Part shown: piece by piece, positions 37,050 to 46,403 of the stretch
How the letters are laid out: the number at the start of each line of letters is the position of its first letter
Position numbering within the stretch: position 1 is the stretch's first letter
DNA from: Pedobacter heparinus DSM 2366
Lineage (GTDB): Bacteria; Bacteroidota; Bacteroidia; Sphingobacteriales; Sphingobacteriaceae
NCBI RefSeq assembly: GCF_000023825.1
Contig: NC_013061.1
Location: 4,836,001 to 4,900,000 of the forward strand
Direction: 5' to 3'
DNA length: 64,000 bases
The notes under the pieces: model-generated
Databases searched by the model: none
Seen by the model: the letters and a program-made list of their open reading frames with translations, nothing else
What the model was told of the DNA's origin: nothing
Translations under genes and position numbers: made by a program

Positions 37050-38030
37050 TTAAACAAACAAAAAGTACTGAATGGCAAAAACCAGGATGAGGAATAAGCT
37101 TTCATAAAACCATCTCTTTTTGGCATTTGAAAAATAATAAGCCAGCAAAACTGCTCCCGGTGGCACACACAGCAGAAAATGGTACAGTCGGAAGTCTGGC
37201 TTCGTATAAAAGCTGACAATACTTACCATAAACATAAAGAACAGCATCTGAAAGGCTTTTCGGGTACTGATAAAGCTCCTGAAGAAGTTCTCACGCAATT
37301 GCAGTACCGCCAGTACCATCATCACCAGAACTGGTACAAGAACCAGGTAATCGTTATAATTGATCTTAAAAACCGAAGGGAATTTATTGCCCAGCGGTAA
37401 CCAGATCTTGTAGAACATAGACAGGCTGTCGTTCCAGTAATAGAATACGCCAACAAAAAAGAAAATGGTCAGAAAGCCAACCAGGCCCGACACCCATTCC
37501 CTCCAGTCAAAACTCCTGTACAGCAACAGGGTAAGCCAGATCATCACCAGCATCACAATAAAAGGAAAATAGATCAGTGTCCCCAATGCAATGATCATCC
37601 CAATATCAAACATGATCATGATCGCATTTGGCGATTTACCGATCTTCAGGAATTTGTCCATCATCCAGATCAGCAAAAAATTACAGATCAGGGTGGGGCT
37701 CAGCACCAAAAAAGGCATAAATAAGCTGGCACCTGTTACATACATCAATGCCGGTAAAAACCCTGGTTTATTCAGTAGCCCATGGTTATTGATCACCCGG
37801 TTAAACAGCACAGCCTGCACATAAACAATAATCCCTGCAAAAAAAACATTGGCCGCCGGAGAAAAAAAGCCCTGTACCGGTATCTGAATAAAAAACTTGG
37901 TATACGATTCTAAAAACTCAAAATTAAGCTGAGCAGGAAGCTCCGCAAATATAGCCATCCGCAAAAAAAATGTATATGCGAACAGAATGAGCAGGTTTAT
38001 CGGGTTTAAATTTCTAAATTGATTGATCAT
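37050..38030 (-). CDS. DUF6427 family integral membrane protein
   Basis: 326 residues from Met at 38030 (MINQFRNLNPINLLI); the frame extension to 38063 overlaps the upstream glycosyltransferase. About nine or ten hydrophobic segments cover the chain, with few charged residues. It fits the DUF6427 family of Bacteroidota. No catalytic motif was recognised. It follows the GT-B gene by 22 bases, so it may take part in the same envelope glycan process, but this is inferred from position only. Confidence 0.75.
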   Translation of the reverse strand: MINQFRNLNPINLLILFAYTFFLRMAIFAELPAQLNFEFLESYTKFFIQIPVQGFFSPAANVFFAGIIVYVQAVLFNRVINNHGLLNKPGFLPALMYVTGASLFMPFLVLSPTLICNFLLIWMMDKFLKIGKSPNAIMIMFDIGMIIALGTLIYFPFIVMLVMIWLTLLLYRSFDWREWVSGLVGFLTIFFFVGVFYYWNDSLSMFYKIWLPLGNKFPSVFKINYNDYLVLVPVLVMMVLAVLQLRENFFRSFISTRKAFQMLFFMFMVSIVSFYTKPDFRLYHFLLCVPPGAVLLAYYFSNAKKRWFYESLFLILVFAIQYFLFV

Positions 38031-38052
38031 GCCTAAGGCAAAGTAAAGCAAA

Positions 38053-39039
38053 TTATCTGGCAAACTGCTTTACAACTTTATCAATTACTGCAGCAGTTTC
38101 ATCCGGAAAATCAAAATGGTGCTCCTGCGGCCGGGCTACCCATTCTTTAATTAAAGGCAGCCAGTTCTTATTGCTGGCCCAGATTACCGGCAAACCAAAC
38201 TGTTTCAGCGCATACGCATTGCACTGCTGCTCATATTGGAACTTCATCGGCGCCACCAACAGTTTTTTGCCCAGGTACAGCGCTTCGGCCGGCCCCTCAA
38301 AACCGCCACCGGTAAACAAACCTTCACAGGAAGCCAGGCTTTCGTTAAACTGCTCATTGTTGACCGCCCTTACCCACACATTTTCATCCCTGTAGCTTTG
38401 CCTGCTATGTTTGGAAAACACTTCCCATTTTACCTGTGGCACCTGCTTCAGCAGGGGCAGCAGATACTGGTCGTCTATTGCCGGCAGGTACACCGTATAA
38501 TGCCCAAGATTACTGCGCTGCATGTTCCTGATCTCTCCGCGGATTACGGGAGTATAGATAAAGTCATCATAACGGTCAAAATGGAATCCTACATAGTGCG
38601 TGGCCGGAGCATAATATTTCATCACCAGCTGTGCCCAGTCAATGCTTCTGGGTTTCGGCACTTTGCCCGACTGGAAGGAGGCCTGATGGCTTAGTCCTAC
38701 ACTTTCAATACCCCTGGTTTTACAGGCCCATGCGGTTACCGGCTCAAAATCATTCAGGATCAGGTTGTAATCTTTTAATGGAATAGTCCGCATGTCTTTC
38801 ACAAAACGCGGCAGGTTCATCGACTTCCAGGTTTCATAATGGTTCACTCCACCTTTTTTCCCAAAAATAAAGCTAAAGCCATGCAGCTGATATTTCACCT
38901 CCTGCACCAGTTTTACATCTGCCTGTGTACCACTGATCAGCAGATCAACAGTCCCATATTGTTGTAAAAGGGGTACAATTTCCCTGGCACGGCTAATGTG
39001 TCCGTTGCCGGTACCCTGTATGGCATAAAGTATCTTCAT
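38053..39039 (-). CDS. GT-B glycosyltransferase, MurG/MJ1255-like
   Basis: 328 residues from Met at 39039 (MKILYAIQGTGNGHISRA); the extension to 39099 would overlap the phosphatase gene. GTGNGHISRA is the glycine-rich loop of MurG-like GT-B enzymes. The C-terminal donor-binding part has GLFTGGGFEGPAEALYLGKK, LVAPMKFQYEQQCNA and LPVIWAS. It probably moves a hexosamine or hexose from a nucleotide sugar to a lipid or protein at the cytoplasmic face of the membrane. Acceptor unknown. It follows an LpxH-like gene, suggesting a lipid or lipopolysaccharide product. Confidence 0.85.
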   Translation of the reverse strand: MKILYAIQGTGNGHISRAREIVPLLQQYGTVDLLISGTQADVKLVQEVKYQLHGFSFIFGKKGGVNHYETWKSMNLPRFVKDMRTIPLKDYNLILNDFEPVTAWACKTRGIESVGLSHQASFQSGKVPKPRSIDWAQLVMKYYAPATHYVGFHFDRYDDFIYTPVIRGEIRNMQRSNLGHYTVYLPAIDDQYLLPLLKQVPQVKWEVFSKHSRQSYRDENVWVRAVNNEQFNESLASCEGLFTGGGFEGPAEALYLGKKLLVAPMKFQYEQQCNAYALKQFGLPVIWASNKNWLPLIKEWVARPQEHHFDFPDETAAVIDKVVKQFAR

Positions 39040-39091
39040 CCGCACCGAATATCTGTATTTTTCATTAAAATATATTGTTTTTTTATACGCC

Positions 39092-39943
39092 TCAGGCAAT
39101 TTCCAATTTAATCTTTTGCAGCAAGGTGTTCACATCGAGCTTACTGTGCAGATCTTCTCCGTCCGACAATTCCCCTTCTTCAACTTCATCCTTCTGGAAG
39201 TCCTTTTGTTCGTACTTAAATACCTTCCAGGATTGATCATAATACTCCAGGGCCGTCAGATTCTCTACCCAATCACCACTGTTTAAATAAGTTACTTCTC
39301 CATCTGCTGTACGGATCGTCCTCATTTCCGGTTGATGGATATGTCCGCAGACCACATATTCATACCCTTTTTCGAGAGCCAGCTCTGCAGCCGTATTTTC
39401 AAAACTATTGATAAATTTAACCGCATCTTTAAACCTGGCCTTGATCCGTTTCGAAAAACTCATCTTTTCCTTCCCTATCAATGCCAGAAACCAGTTTACA
39501 AAACTGTTGATCAGAATCAAAGTATCGTAACCCACTGCGCCCAGTTTGGCCAGCCATTTGGAATGCTGCATGGTCACATCAAATATATCTCCATGAAAAA
39601 ACCAGGCTTTTTTTCCGTCCAGTTCTACCACCAGCTTATTCTGAAGATGAAAAGCCCCCATATGCATATCTGCAAATTTCCGCAGCAGCTCATCATGGTT
39701 CCCCGTTAAATAATAGACAGGCACACCTTCCACCACAAATTTCATCAGTTTTCTGACCACCTTCATGTGCGTTTCGGGCCAGTATCTTTTGCTGAACTGC
39801 CAGATGTCTATGATATCCCCATTCAGCACCAGCATTTTTGGCTTGATGCTCTTCAGGTATTTCAAAAGCTCTTTGGCATGACAACCATAGGTACCCAGGT
39901 GTACATCAGAGATTACGGCAATTTCAACTTCTCTTTTAGACAT
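39092..39943 (-). CDS. LpxH-like metallophosphoesterase (UDP-2,3-diacylglucosamine diphosphatase type)
   Basis: 283 residues. The full calcineurin-type metal site is visible: DVHLG (residues 13-17), NGDIIDIW, TGNHDE, FHGDIFD and CGHIHQPE. The chain is longer than LpxH of E. coli by an acidic C-terminal tail (DEVEEGELSDGED). LpxH removes UMP from UDP-2,3-diacylglucosamine in lipid A synthesis; in Bacteroidota such homologues also act on other nucleotide lipids, so exact activity is not certain. It is transcribed with the glycosyltransferase 52 bases downstream. Confidence 0.85.
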   Translation of the reverse strand: MSKREVEIAVISDVHLGTYGCHAKELLKYLKSIKPKMLVLNGDIIDIWQFSKRYWPETHMKVVRKLMKFVVEGVPVYYLTGNHDELLRKFADMHMGAFHLQNKLVVELDGKKAWFFHGDIFDVTMQHSKWLAKLGAVGYDTLILINSFVNWFLALIGKEKMSFSKRIKARFKDAVKFINSFENTAAELALEKGYEYVVCGHIHQPEMRTIRTADGEVTYLNSGDWVENLTALEYYDQSWKVFKYEQKDFQKDEVEEGELSDGEDLHSKLDVNTLLQKIKLEIA

Positions 39944-39976
39944 AAATAAGACTCCTGCATAGGAACATTAGTTTAT

Positions 39977-39990
39977 TCCACAAATGTGGA
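39977..39990. repeat. 14-bp palindrome upstream of the LpxH-like gene
   Basis: TCCACA (39977-39982) and TGTGGA (39985-39990) are inverted copies around AA, 34 bases upstream of the start codon at 39943. It could be an operator; no regulator is nearby. Confidence 0.35.
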
Positions 39991-40060
39991 GAATACAGAT
40001 TAACAAGAAGTTAAGCAGATGTTATTTTCTGCTTACTTAACATAAACCTGCAACAAAATG

Positions 40061-40088
40061 AAAAAACCGGCCAATAAGCCGGTTTTTT
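40061..40088. terminator. bidirectional intrinsic terminator
   Basis: AAAAAACCGGC (40061-40071) and GCCGGTTTTTT (40078-40088) pair perfectly around a 6-base loop, with A/T runs on both sides. It ends transcription of the yfhO-like gene on the minus strand (stop at 40169). Confidence 0.85.
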
Positions 40089-40168
40089 ATCTTTTGAAAG
40101 AAAAAATCAATGTGTTGCGAAGACCTGCAGATTATTGCCCTTCAGCAGCGGTTTAGCGATGAGCAACA

Positions 40169-42646
40169 TCATTGTTTTTTTCCCTTTTTCTCCGAATAAA
40201 ACGCAAATCCCAATCCTGCAATCAATAAAACTGAGCCTAGTAAAGAGATCTTTTCACCTGCATAATACGAAACCGGCTCAAACTTAAACTCTATTTTATG
40301 GTTGCCTGCTTCCAGCTGGGCAGCCCGCAAAACATAATCTGCCCTGAAATAAGGCTTCTCAGCCCCATCTACATACATGTTCCAGCCCTTATCGTAATAA
40401 ATCTCCGAAAATACGGCAATTACATCAGTTGGCGCACTGTAAGAATAAACCAGGTGGTCCGGATGATAACTGTCCAGTGTAATCATTGCCCCGACACCAG
40501 AGCCAAGACGTTTCTCATTGATCAGTTGTTTATACCTTACATCAACAATGGCTTCCTTTTTAGGGTCAAAACTGTTAATGGCCTTCATTTCTTCATCTGC
40601 ATCCTTTGCAAATTGAACATGAGACACAATCCAGGCATGCCCTGCAGCGGTTGCATTCCTTTGCATTTTGTACGAACCTGTCTGCTGGTCCTGCGTAATA
40701 ATGTATTTGGTATTCAGCATATCCACTACATCCTGGTTAATGCTTTTCGAGAACTGTTTATCGATCAGCTCCTGATAACGTTTCAGTTTAGCCGCATGGT
40801 ACCCACCTATCGTTTTATGGAAGGCCGAAGCACTCGCATCCTGAAAAGTAGCAATGCTCAGGTCCAGTACCCGGTAATCCGGGTCTTTATCGGCCAGGAT
40901 CAGGTTGTCGATCTCTCTCGGCTGAAAATGATTTTTCAGATCCGACTTGCTCACAAAATTGCTGTTGTTTAAATAACGGCGGTCTACCTGCCACATGTCA
41001 ATCAGTACGGCAAGCCCCAGCAAAACCATTACGGTCTGCAAGCCCATCTTTTTATTGATCAATGCCCAGATCAGCGCATAGCCTATTGCTATAAACAATA
41101 AAGAGCGCAAGGCATCTGCACGGGCAATATCAATACGATCCTGAACCAATGCATTGGCAATACTTTGTGCCACGCCGGCATTGTTCTGGGCAATCTGGGT
41201 CAGCACCTGCACCATTTGCGGGTGGTTTGATGCCGTAAAACTGAAAAATGCACTCGGCATTACTGCCACCAGTAAAGTAAAACCACCAGTTATGGCACCG
41301 GCAACCGTCAGTTTCTTACCCAGTGTTTTCTGATCCATAGTCCCTTCCAGGGTTTCTTTTACAGCAAGAAAAGCCAAAACAGGCACCATTAAACCTACCA
41401 GGGCCAGAATAGATTCTACTGCCCTGAATTTATTGTACATCGGGAAATATTCAAAAAACAGATCCGAGACCAATGGAAAATGCCTGCCAAAAGAAAGCAG
41501 CATAAACAAAATGGTCGTACCCAATATCCACCATTTTAACCGGCTTCTTACAATCAGCAAGCCAAATACAAATAGGAAACAAACAATGGCACCAAAATAA
41601 TAAGGCCCCGAAGTAAAGGGTTTTTCTCCCCAGTACTGCTGCAGGCCAACCTGTCCCGCCAGCTGCTGTATGGCTGGCCTCGGATCACCACCGGTCACAT
41701 TCTGTAAAGCTTTATAGGTATTGCTCTCGGGTTTCACCAGTTCATCAATCCCTGTCCCGCCCCCATATAAATTGGGGATTAGGAAAGTAAAGCTCTCACC
41801 TACACCCTGGCTCCAGCCATAAGCGTATTCTTTGGAAAGCCCGTTCTTTTCTTCGGCACTGTCCGTTGTTAAATTAGATTTGCCCCTGTTCGATTCTTTA
41901 CCATATTCGTAAGTCGTCCATAATTTACCCGCATTTACCATCAGGGACAGTACCAATGCTATGGCCAGGAAGCCCATCGACTTTCCAAAGGCCGCTACCT
42001 TCTTTCCTTTTATGGCATGATAAAGCTCTATGCCTATAAAAATAAGCAGGGCAATCATCAGGTAATAGGTCATCTGAATATGGTTTGCCCTGATCTCCAG
42101 CGCCAGGAACAAAGCAGTTAAACTGGCCCCCAGCCAGTATTTACCCCTGATGGTCAAAATGATCCCGGCAACTATAGGCGCCAGAAAAGAAATGGCCAGG
42201 GCCTTATTGCTGTGTCCTGCAGCAATGATCTGGAAATTATAAGAGGTAAAAGCAAAAGCAATAGCCCCCGCTGCTGCCAGTAAGGGATTTACCTTCAATA
42301 CACAAAACAGCAGGTAAGCACCAAGCAGGTACATCAGAACTACGTCTACAGGATCCGGGAACACCGCCTTCATGAAATCGATCACATAGGTGGCCGCATT
42401 GTAAGGGTGCTGTACCCAGATCTGATAAGCAGGCATCCCACCAAACATCTGGTTGGTCCATAAAGGCCCTTTACCGTCCTTTTCCTTGTAGTCCATGATC
42501 TCTTTGGCAGTGGCCTTAGCTTGCAATACGTCGCTTTGCTGCGGACCTTTACCTTGTAAAACCGGACTGAAATAGACAAAACAGATGAGTATAAAAAATC
42601 CAATGATGGCCAGATGAATGCCATTCGCTTTTAACCAATTATTCAT
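40169..42646 (-). CDS. YfhO family polytopic membrane protein
   Basis: 825 residues. Around twelve to thirteen membrane helices fill the first two thirds (YLLGAYLLFCVLKVNPLLAA, GYALIWALINKKMG). A periplasmic or surface domain follows (about 565-785: YLNNSNFVSKSDLKNHFQPR, GWNMYVDGAEKPYFRADYVL), with a last helix near the C-terminus. YfhO proteins are GT-C-like and in Gram-positives are linked to glycosylation of lipoteichoic acid or to surface-protein display. No role is established in Bacteroidota. It is monocistronic between its own promoter and the terminator at 40061-40088. Confidence 0.88.
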   Translation of the reverse strand: MNNWLKANGIHLAIIGFFILICFVYFSPVLQGKGPQQSDVLQAKATAKEIMDYKEKDGKGPLWTNQMFGGMPAYQIWVQHPYNAATYVIDFMKAVFPDPVDVVLMYLLGAYLLFCVLKVNPLLAAAGAIAFAFTSYNFQIIAAGHSNKALAISFLAPIVAGIILTIRGKYWLGASLTALFLALEIRANHIQMTYYLMIALLIFIGIELYHAIKGKKVAAFGKSMGFLAIALVLSLMVNAGKLWTTYEYGKESNRGKSNLTTDSAEEKNGLSKEYAYGWSQGVGESFTFLIPNLYGGGTGIDELVKPESNTYKALQNVTGGDPRPAIQQLAGQVGLQQYWGEKPFTSGPYYFGAIVCFLFVFGLLIVRSRLKWWILGTTILFMLLSFGRHFPLVSDLFFEYFPMYNKFRAVESILALVGLMVPVLAFLAVKETLEGTMDQKTLGKKLTVAGAITGGFTLLVAVMPSAFFSFTASNHPQMVQVLTQIAQNNAGVAQSIANALVQDRIDIARADALRSLLFIAIGYALIWALINKKMGLQTVMVLLGLAVLIDMWQVDRRYLNNSNFVSKSDLKNHFQPREIDNLILADKDPDYRVLDLSIATFQDASASAFHKTIGGYHAAKLKRYQELIDKQFSKSINQDVVDMLNTKYIITQDQQTGSYKMQRNATAAGHAWIVSHVQFAKDADEEMKAINSFDPKKEAIVDVRYKQLINEKRLGSGVGAMITLDSYHPDHLVYSYSAPTDVIAVFSEIYYDKGWNMYVDGAEKPYFRADYVLRAAQLEAGNHKIEFKFEPVSYYAGEKISLLGSVLLIAGLGFAFYSEKKGKKQ

Positions 42647-42674
42647 TAAGGGTTGTTTAAGATTAAACTAACCT

Positions 42675-42682
42675 CAAAAATA
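42675..42682 (-). promoter_or_regulatory. -7 promoter element of the yfhO-like gene
   Basis: Minus-strand TATTTTTG matches TAnnTTTG and lies 28 bases before the ATG at 42646. The -33 position carries TTC rather than TTG. Confidence 0.4.
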
Positions 42683-42730
42683 TAAAATTGAAACAGATTA
42701 AGAAGTAAATTTATCGATATTATAAAATAC

Positions 42731-42979
42731 CTACTTTACTTCCTCATAATCCACAAAATCACCAAGCTTATCTGCATTCCCGCTTTTTGGCTGTGGCGGC
42801 ATATAATCTATTGAAATAGAGCCCTCAGGCTTCTTTTGTTGTTGTCTTTGATGGTTTTCGGCCTGCTGATGCACCTTACTGAACAAACTTTTCAGTACAT
42901 AAGGAAACACCAAACGGAGAATGATCCGTATGACATACAGGATCAGCAGGGTAACCAATATGAATTTTATAACTCCCAT
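42731..42979 (-). CDS. DUF4834 family small membrane protein
   Basis: 82 residues. One hydrophobic helix (about 4-28, FILVTLLILYVIRIILRLVF) is followed by a glutamine/lysine-rich linker and a conserved tail with DKLGDFVDYEEVK. It matches the DUF4834 family of Bacteroidota. Function unknown. It lies 63 bases after the YwbE gene, probably in one transcript with uvrB. Confidence 0.8.
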   Translation of the reverse strand: MGVIKFILVTLLILYVIRIILRLVFPYVLKSLFSKVHQQAENHQRQQQKKPEGSISIDYMPPQPKSGNADKLGDFVDYEEVK

Positions 42980-43042
42980 TTTATGCTTAACATTTACAAA
43001 TATAGATTGTTTTGGAATTCAATTATTACAAAACCTTTCAGA

Positions 43043-43243
43043 TTATTGCATATCAATTACATTTGCTACCCTTCCAACCTGTCCGTCTTCCAGCCTCACT
43101 TTAATCCCCCGTGAATGAAAAGCTGCCGAGGTCAGCAGGTTCGCTACAATCCCACGGGTCAGTTTTCCACTCCGCTGGTCTTTTTTAAGGATAATCTCTA
43201 CTTCCAGTCCCGGATAAATATCTTTTCTATTCTTACCGTCCAT
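43043..43243 (-). CDS. YwbE family protein (DUF2196)
   Basis: 66 residues, the normal length for YwbE. It has DIYPGLEVEIILKKDQRSGK and LTRGIVANLLTSAAFHSRGI, then KVRLEDGQVGRV, a small beta-barrel pattern likely to bind nucleic acid, though the role is not established. It starts 8 bases after the uvrB stop and is probably co-transcribed with it. Confidence 0.88.
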   Translation of the reverse strand: MDGKNRKDIYPGLEVEIILKKDQRSGKLTRGIVANLLTSAAFHSRGIKVRLEDGQVGRVANVIDMQ

Positions 43244-43251
43244 TTAAAACA

Positions 43252-45291
43252 TTACTTACTAAATTTTTCTTCAAATAATTTCTCCATTGCAAACATCTCG
43301 TCACGCAACCTGGCTGCAAGTAAAAAGTCCATGTCTTTTGCTGCCTTAGCCATTTCCTTACGGGTTTTATCAATAGATTTCTGCATTTCCGGTTTGGTCA
43401 TGTACTGCACAACAGGATCAGCAGCAATGCTCACCTCATCTACCTCCACATAAGGTTTTGCCCGCTTGCGCTCACCCGACGAGAAGTCCAGTACCGAGCT
43501 CTGCTCCATTATCGCCTCCCTGCTCTTACCAACCGTTTTAGGTACAATTCCATGCTCCAGGTTATAGGCCACCTGCTTTTCCCTCCGCCTGTTGGTTTCC
43601 TCAATCGTCCGTTCCATCGAATCGGTCATGTTGTCTGCATACATGATCACCCGTCCCCTGTCATTCCTTGCTGCACGGCCAATGGTCTGGATCAGCGCAC
43701 GGTCAGAACGCAAAAAGCCTTCCTTATCGGCATCCAGAATAGCTACCAGCGATACTTCCGGCAGGTCAAGCCCCTCCCGCAACAGGTTAATCCCGATCAA
43801 AACATCAAATTCACCCAGGCGCAGCCCCCGTAAGATCTCTACCCTTTCCAGCGTTTTCACTTCCGAGTGGATATAACGGCATTTGATGTTCAGCCGGTCC
43901 ATATATTTGGTCAGCTCCTCTGCCATCCTTTTGGTCAGTGTAGTTACCAGTACCCTGTCTCCCAGCTTAATGGTCTTGTCAATTTCATCCAGCAGGTCAT
44001 CCACCTGGTTAACTGCCGGCCGCACATCAATCAAAGGATCCAGTAAACCTGTAGGCCTGATCACCTGTTCAATCACAATTCCTTCCGATTTCTGCAATTC
44101 ATAATCTGCCGGGGTAGCACTTACATAAATGGTCTGTGGTGCCAGACGTTCAAACTCATCAAAGTTCAGGGGCCTGTTGTCCAGGGCCGATGGCAAACGG
44201 AACCCGTATTCTACAAGCGACATTTTCCGCGACCTGTCGCCACCATACATCGCCCTGATCTGTGGTACCGTAACATGGCTTTCATCAATCACCATTAAAT
44301 AATCATCCGGAAAGTAATCCAGCAAACAGAAGGGCCGCATTCCCGGCGCCCTCCCGTCAAAAAAGCGGGAGTAGTTTTCTATACCTGAGCAATAGCCCAG
44401 TTCCTTCATCATCTCTATATCAAAGTTCACCCTTTCTTCCAGCCGCTTTGCTTCCAGCAAATGCCGGTCGCCAATCAATTGGTTCTTCCTGATCTCCAGT
44501 TCTTCCTGTATCCCCCATATCGATGAATTAAATCTTTCCTTAGGTGTGACAAACAAATTGGCAGGATAGATCGCCATGTCTTCCAGCTTTTCCAGTGTCT
44601 TTCCTGTAACCGGGTCTATCACGCTCAGCGCTTCAATGTCATCCCCAAAAAAAGAAACACGGTAAGCATTATCCAGGTAGGCCGGAAAAATATCAACCGT
44701 ATCGCCTTTTACCCTGAAAGTACCGCGCTTAAAATCAGTGGTGGTACGGGCATACAGGATCTCCACCAGGCTATGCAGAAAGGAATTCCTTGAAATCCGT
44801 AACCCCACCGAAAAGCGGAATACCGATCTCGAAAAATCTTCCGGATTGCCCATACCATAAATACAGGAGATAGAAGAGACCACGATGACATCCCTCCGGC
44901 CCGACATCAGGGCAGAAGTCGTCCGCAGCCGCAATTTCTCTATTTCCTCATTGATACTTAAATCTTTCTCTATATAGGTATTGCTGCTGGCAATGAAAGC
45001 TTCAGGCTGGTAATAATCATAATAAGAAACAAAATAGTTCACTGCATTTTCCGGAAAAAACTGTTTAAATTCCCCATAAAGCTGTGCTGCCAGTGTTTTA
45101 TTATGGCTCAGGATCAGTGTGGGTTTCTGGGTCTGCTGTATCACATTCGCTATGGTAAAGGTCTTGCCCGAACCGGTCACCCCTAGTAAAGTCTGATAAT
45201 GATCTTCGTTGTTTACACCTTCAACCAGTTGTTTAATCGCAGCAGGCTGATCTCCGGTTGGTTTATAATCTGAAACGATTTGAAATTTCAT
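43252..45291 (-). CDS. uvrB: UvrABC excinuclease subunit B
   Basis: 679 residues, full length. Walker A is GVTGSGKT near residue 40. The DNA-inserting beta-hairpin has YYDYYQPEAF, helicase motifs include VIDESHVTVPQIR and VSATPADYE, and the C-terminal UVR motif that binds UvrC is present (about 635-675). It verifies lesions after UvrA loading and then recruits UvrC for incision. It lies first in a small operon with ywbE and DUF4834. Confidence 0.97.
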   Translation of the reverse strand: MKFQIVSDYKPTGDQPAAIKQLVEGVNNEDHYQTLLGVTGSGKTFTIANVIQQTQKPTLILSHNKTLAAQLYGEFKQFFPENAVNYFVSYYDYYQPEAFIASSNTYIEKDLSINEEIEKLRLRTTSALMSGRRDVIVVSSISCIYGMGNPEDFSRSVFRFSVGLRISRNSFLHSLVEILYARTTTDFKRGTFRVKGDTVDIFPAYLDNAYRVSFFGDDIEALSVIDPVTGKTLEKLEDMAIYPANLFVTPKERFNSSIWGIQEELEIRKNQLIGDRHLLEAKRLEERVNFDIEMMKELGYCSGIENYSRFFDGRAPGMRPFCLLDYFPDDYLMVIDESHVTVPQIRAMYGGDRSRKMSLVEYGFRLPSALDNRPLNFDEFERLAPQTIYVSATPADYELQKSEGIVIEQVIRPTGLLDPLIDVRPAVNQVDDLLDEIDKTIKLGDRVLVTTLTKRMAEELTKYMDRLNIKCRYIHSEVKTLERVEILRGLRLGEFDVLIGINLLREGLDLPEVSLVAILDADKEGFLRSDRALIQTIGRAARNDRGRVIMYADNMTDSMERTIEETNRRREKQVAYNLEHGIVPKTVGKSREAIMEQSSVLDFSSGERKRAKPYVEVDEVSIAADPVVQYMTKPEMQKSIDKTRKEMAKAAKDMDFLLAARLRDEMFAMEKLFEEKFSK

Positions 45292-45330
45292 TCCTAAAAA
45301 TATCTTGTTTTAATGAGGCCAGATGAACAT

Positions 45331-45338
45331 CAAATATA
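45331..45338 (-). promoter_or_regulatory. -7 promoter element of uvrB
   Basis: Minus-strand TATATTTG matches TAnnTTTG and lies 39 bases upstream of the uvrB ATG. No clear -33 element. This short region also must carry the promoter for the divergent gene at 45366. Confidence 0.45.
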
Positions 45339-45365
45339 ACGAATAATATGCTAAATTTATTCCTC

Positions 45366-46403
45366 ATGAAACTTTTGGTTTATGTACCACTGCTTACACC
45401 ACGAATAAAGTATGTCTTCAGCTTTATATTTAATGACATTTTAAAAACTGAGATCGGCTTTAGTGTAAACATTCGCGAATTTGTGCAGTCTGAACTGCCA
45501 AAGTTCTGTTATGCAGCCCAACCCATTGGAGGTGAGCTGTTTTTTAAAAGCACCGGCCTGCTGCTGGAACATAAAATAGCTGAGCAGGAAATTAAAACAA
45601 CTACATTTGGTGATGCCAAAGTACCTTTCGCTGTGCAGAAAAGCGCCCTGCCCTTTGATGTTTTTGCCGCCACCTTTTATTTTTTGAGCCGCTATGAAGA
45701 ATATTTAGCTGCTGGTAACCAGAAAAGCATGCCCTACCCTGCCGAAAGTAGTTTGCAATACCATTTGGGACTTTTAGAACTGCCTGTTATAGACGGATGG
45801 GCACTTATCCTCAAAAACATGCTGCTCAAACAATTTCCTTCACTCTCCTTTAATAAAAAGCAATTTCTATTTCAACCCCTGTATTCTGCCTATCCGCCAG
45901 CCAAAAACAGCCGCCGCAATGTTTTTGCCAATGCGGTCGACTACCTGCGGTCATTTGTTCAGAACGAGACCTCAAAACATGCCGAAAAACTGACCGCTAT
46001 CCGGCAGGCCATTACCGGCCTTCAAGCCCATAACCCTGCAGAAAGTTCAGCACTCCTTATTCCCTCTCCAGATCACAGGCATTACTTCGATACCGCAATG
46101 CTGATGCCCAAAAGCTACCTGAAACAAACAAAAAGCAACAGCGGGAACGACTATAGCATGTACTATAAAAATCAGCCTGGTTTCAGGGCCGGTACCTGCA
46201 GCCCCTTTGCCTGGTACGACCTGCAACTGGATAAAAAGACCCGGCTCATCGTGCACCCGGTAGCAACCACCGACATGGCCCTGCTCCATAACAAAAGTAC
46301 CGAAACATTGTTATTACAGCTGAATGAACTTTTAGATCACGTTAAACTGGTCAATGGCCATTTTTATTTTTTATCTTTATGTAATGATATTCGACCTCAG
46401 TAA
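45366..46403 (+). CDS. shortened DUF7033/polysaccharide deacetylase-like protein, probably inactive
   Basis: 345 residues from Met at 45366 (MKLLVYVPLLTPRIKYVFSF); the frame opens 18 bases earlier. The N-terminal half matches the DUF7033 part of Bacteroidota polysaccharide deacetylase-like proteins (ELFFKSTGLLLEH, SALPFDVFAATFYFLSRYEE). The end matches their C-terminus (QPGFRAGTCSPFAWYDL). The middle is different: where family members, as I recall them, have an IDID-type metal site and about 80 further residues, this one reads PLYSAYPPAKNSRRN and goes on with low-complexity helix. Catalysis is therefore doubtful. It overlaps the upp start by 20 bases. Confidence 0.65.
   Translation: MKLLVYVPLLTPRIKYVFSFIFNDILKTEIGFSVNIREFVQSELPKFCYAAQPIGGELFFKSTGLLLEHKIAEQEIKTTTFGDAKVPFAVQKSALPFDVFAATFYFLSRYEEYLAAGNQKSMPYPAESSLQYHLGLLELPVIDGWALILKNMLLKQFPSLSFNKKQFLFQPLYSAYPPAKNSRRNVFANAVDYLRSFVQNETSKHAEKLTAIRQAITGLQAHNPAESSALLIPSPDHRHYFDTAMLMPKSYLKQTKSNSGNDYSMYYKNQPGFRAGTCSPFAWYDLQLDKKTRLIVHPVATTDMALLHNKSTETLLLQLNELLDHVKLVNGHFYFLSLCNDIRPQ

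Noticed and set aside
40298..40972. Long plus-strand open frame (224 codons)
   Set aside because: It lies wholly antisense to the yfhO-like gene, has no recognisable domain and no start context; shadow of the coding strand.
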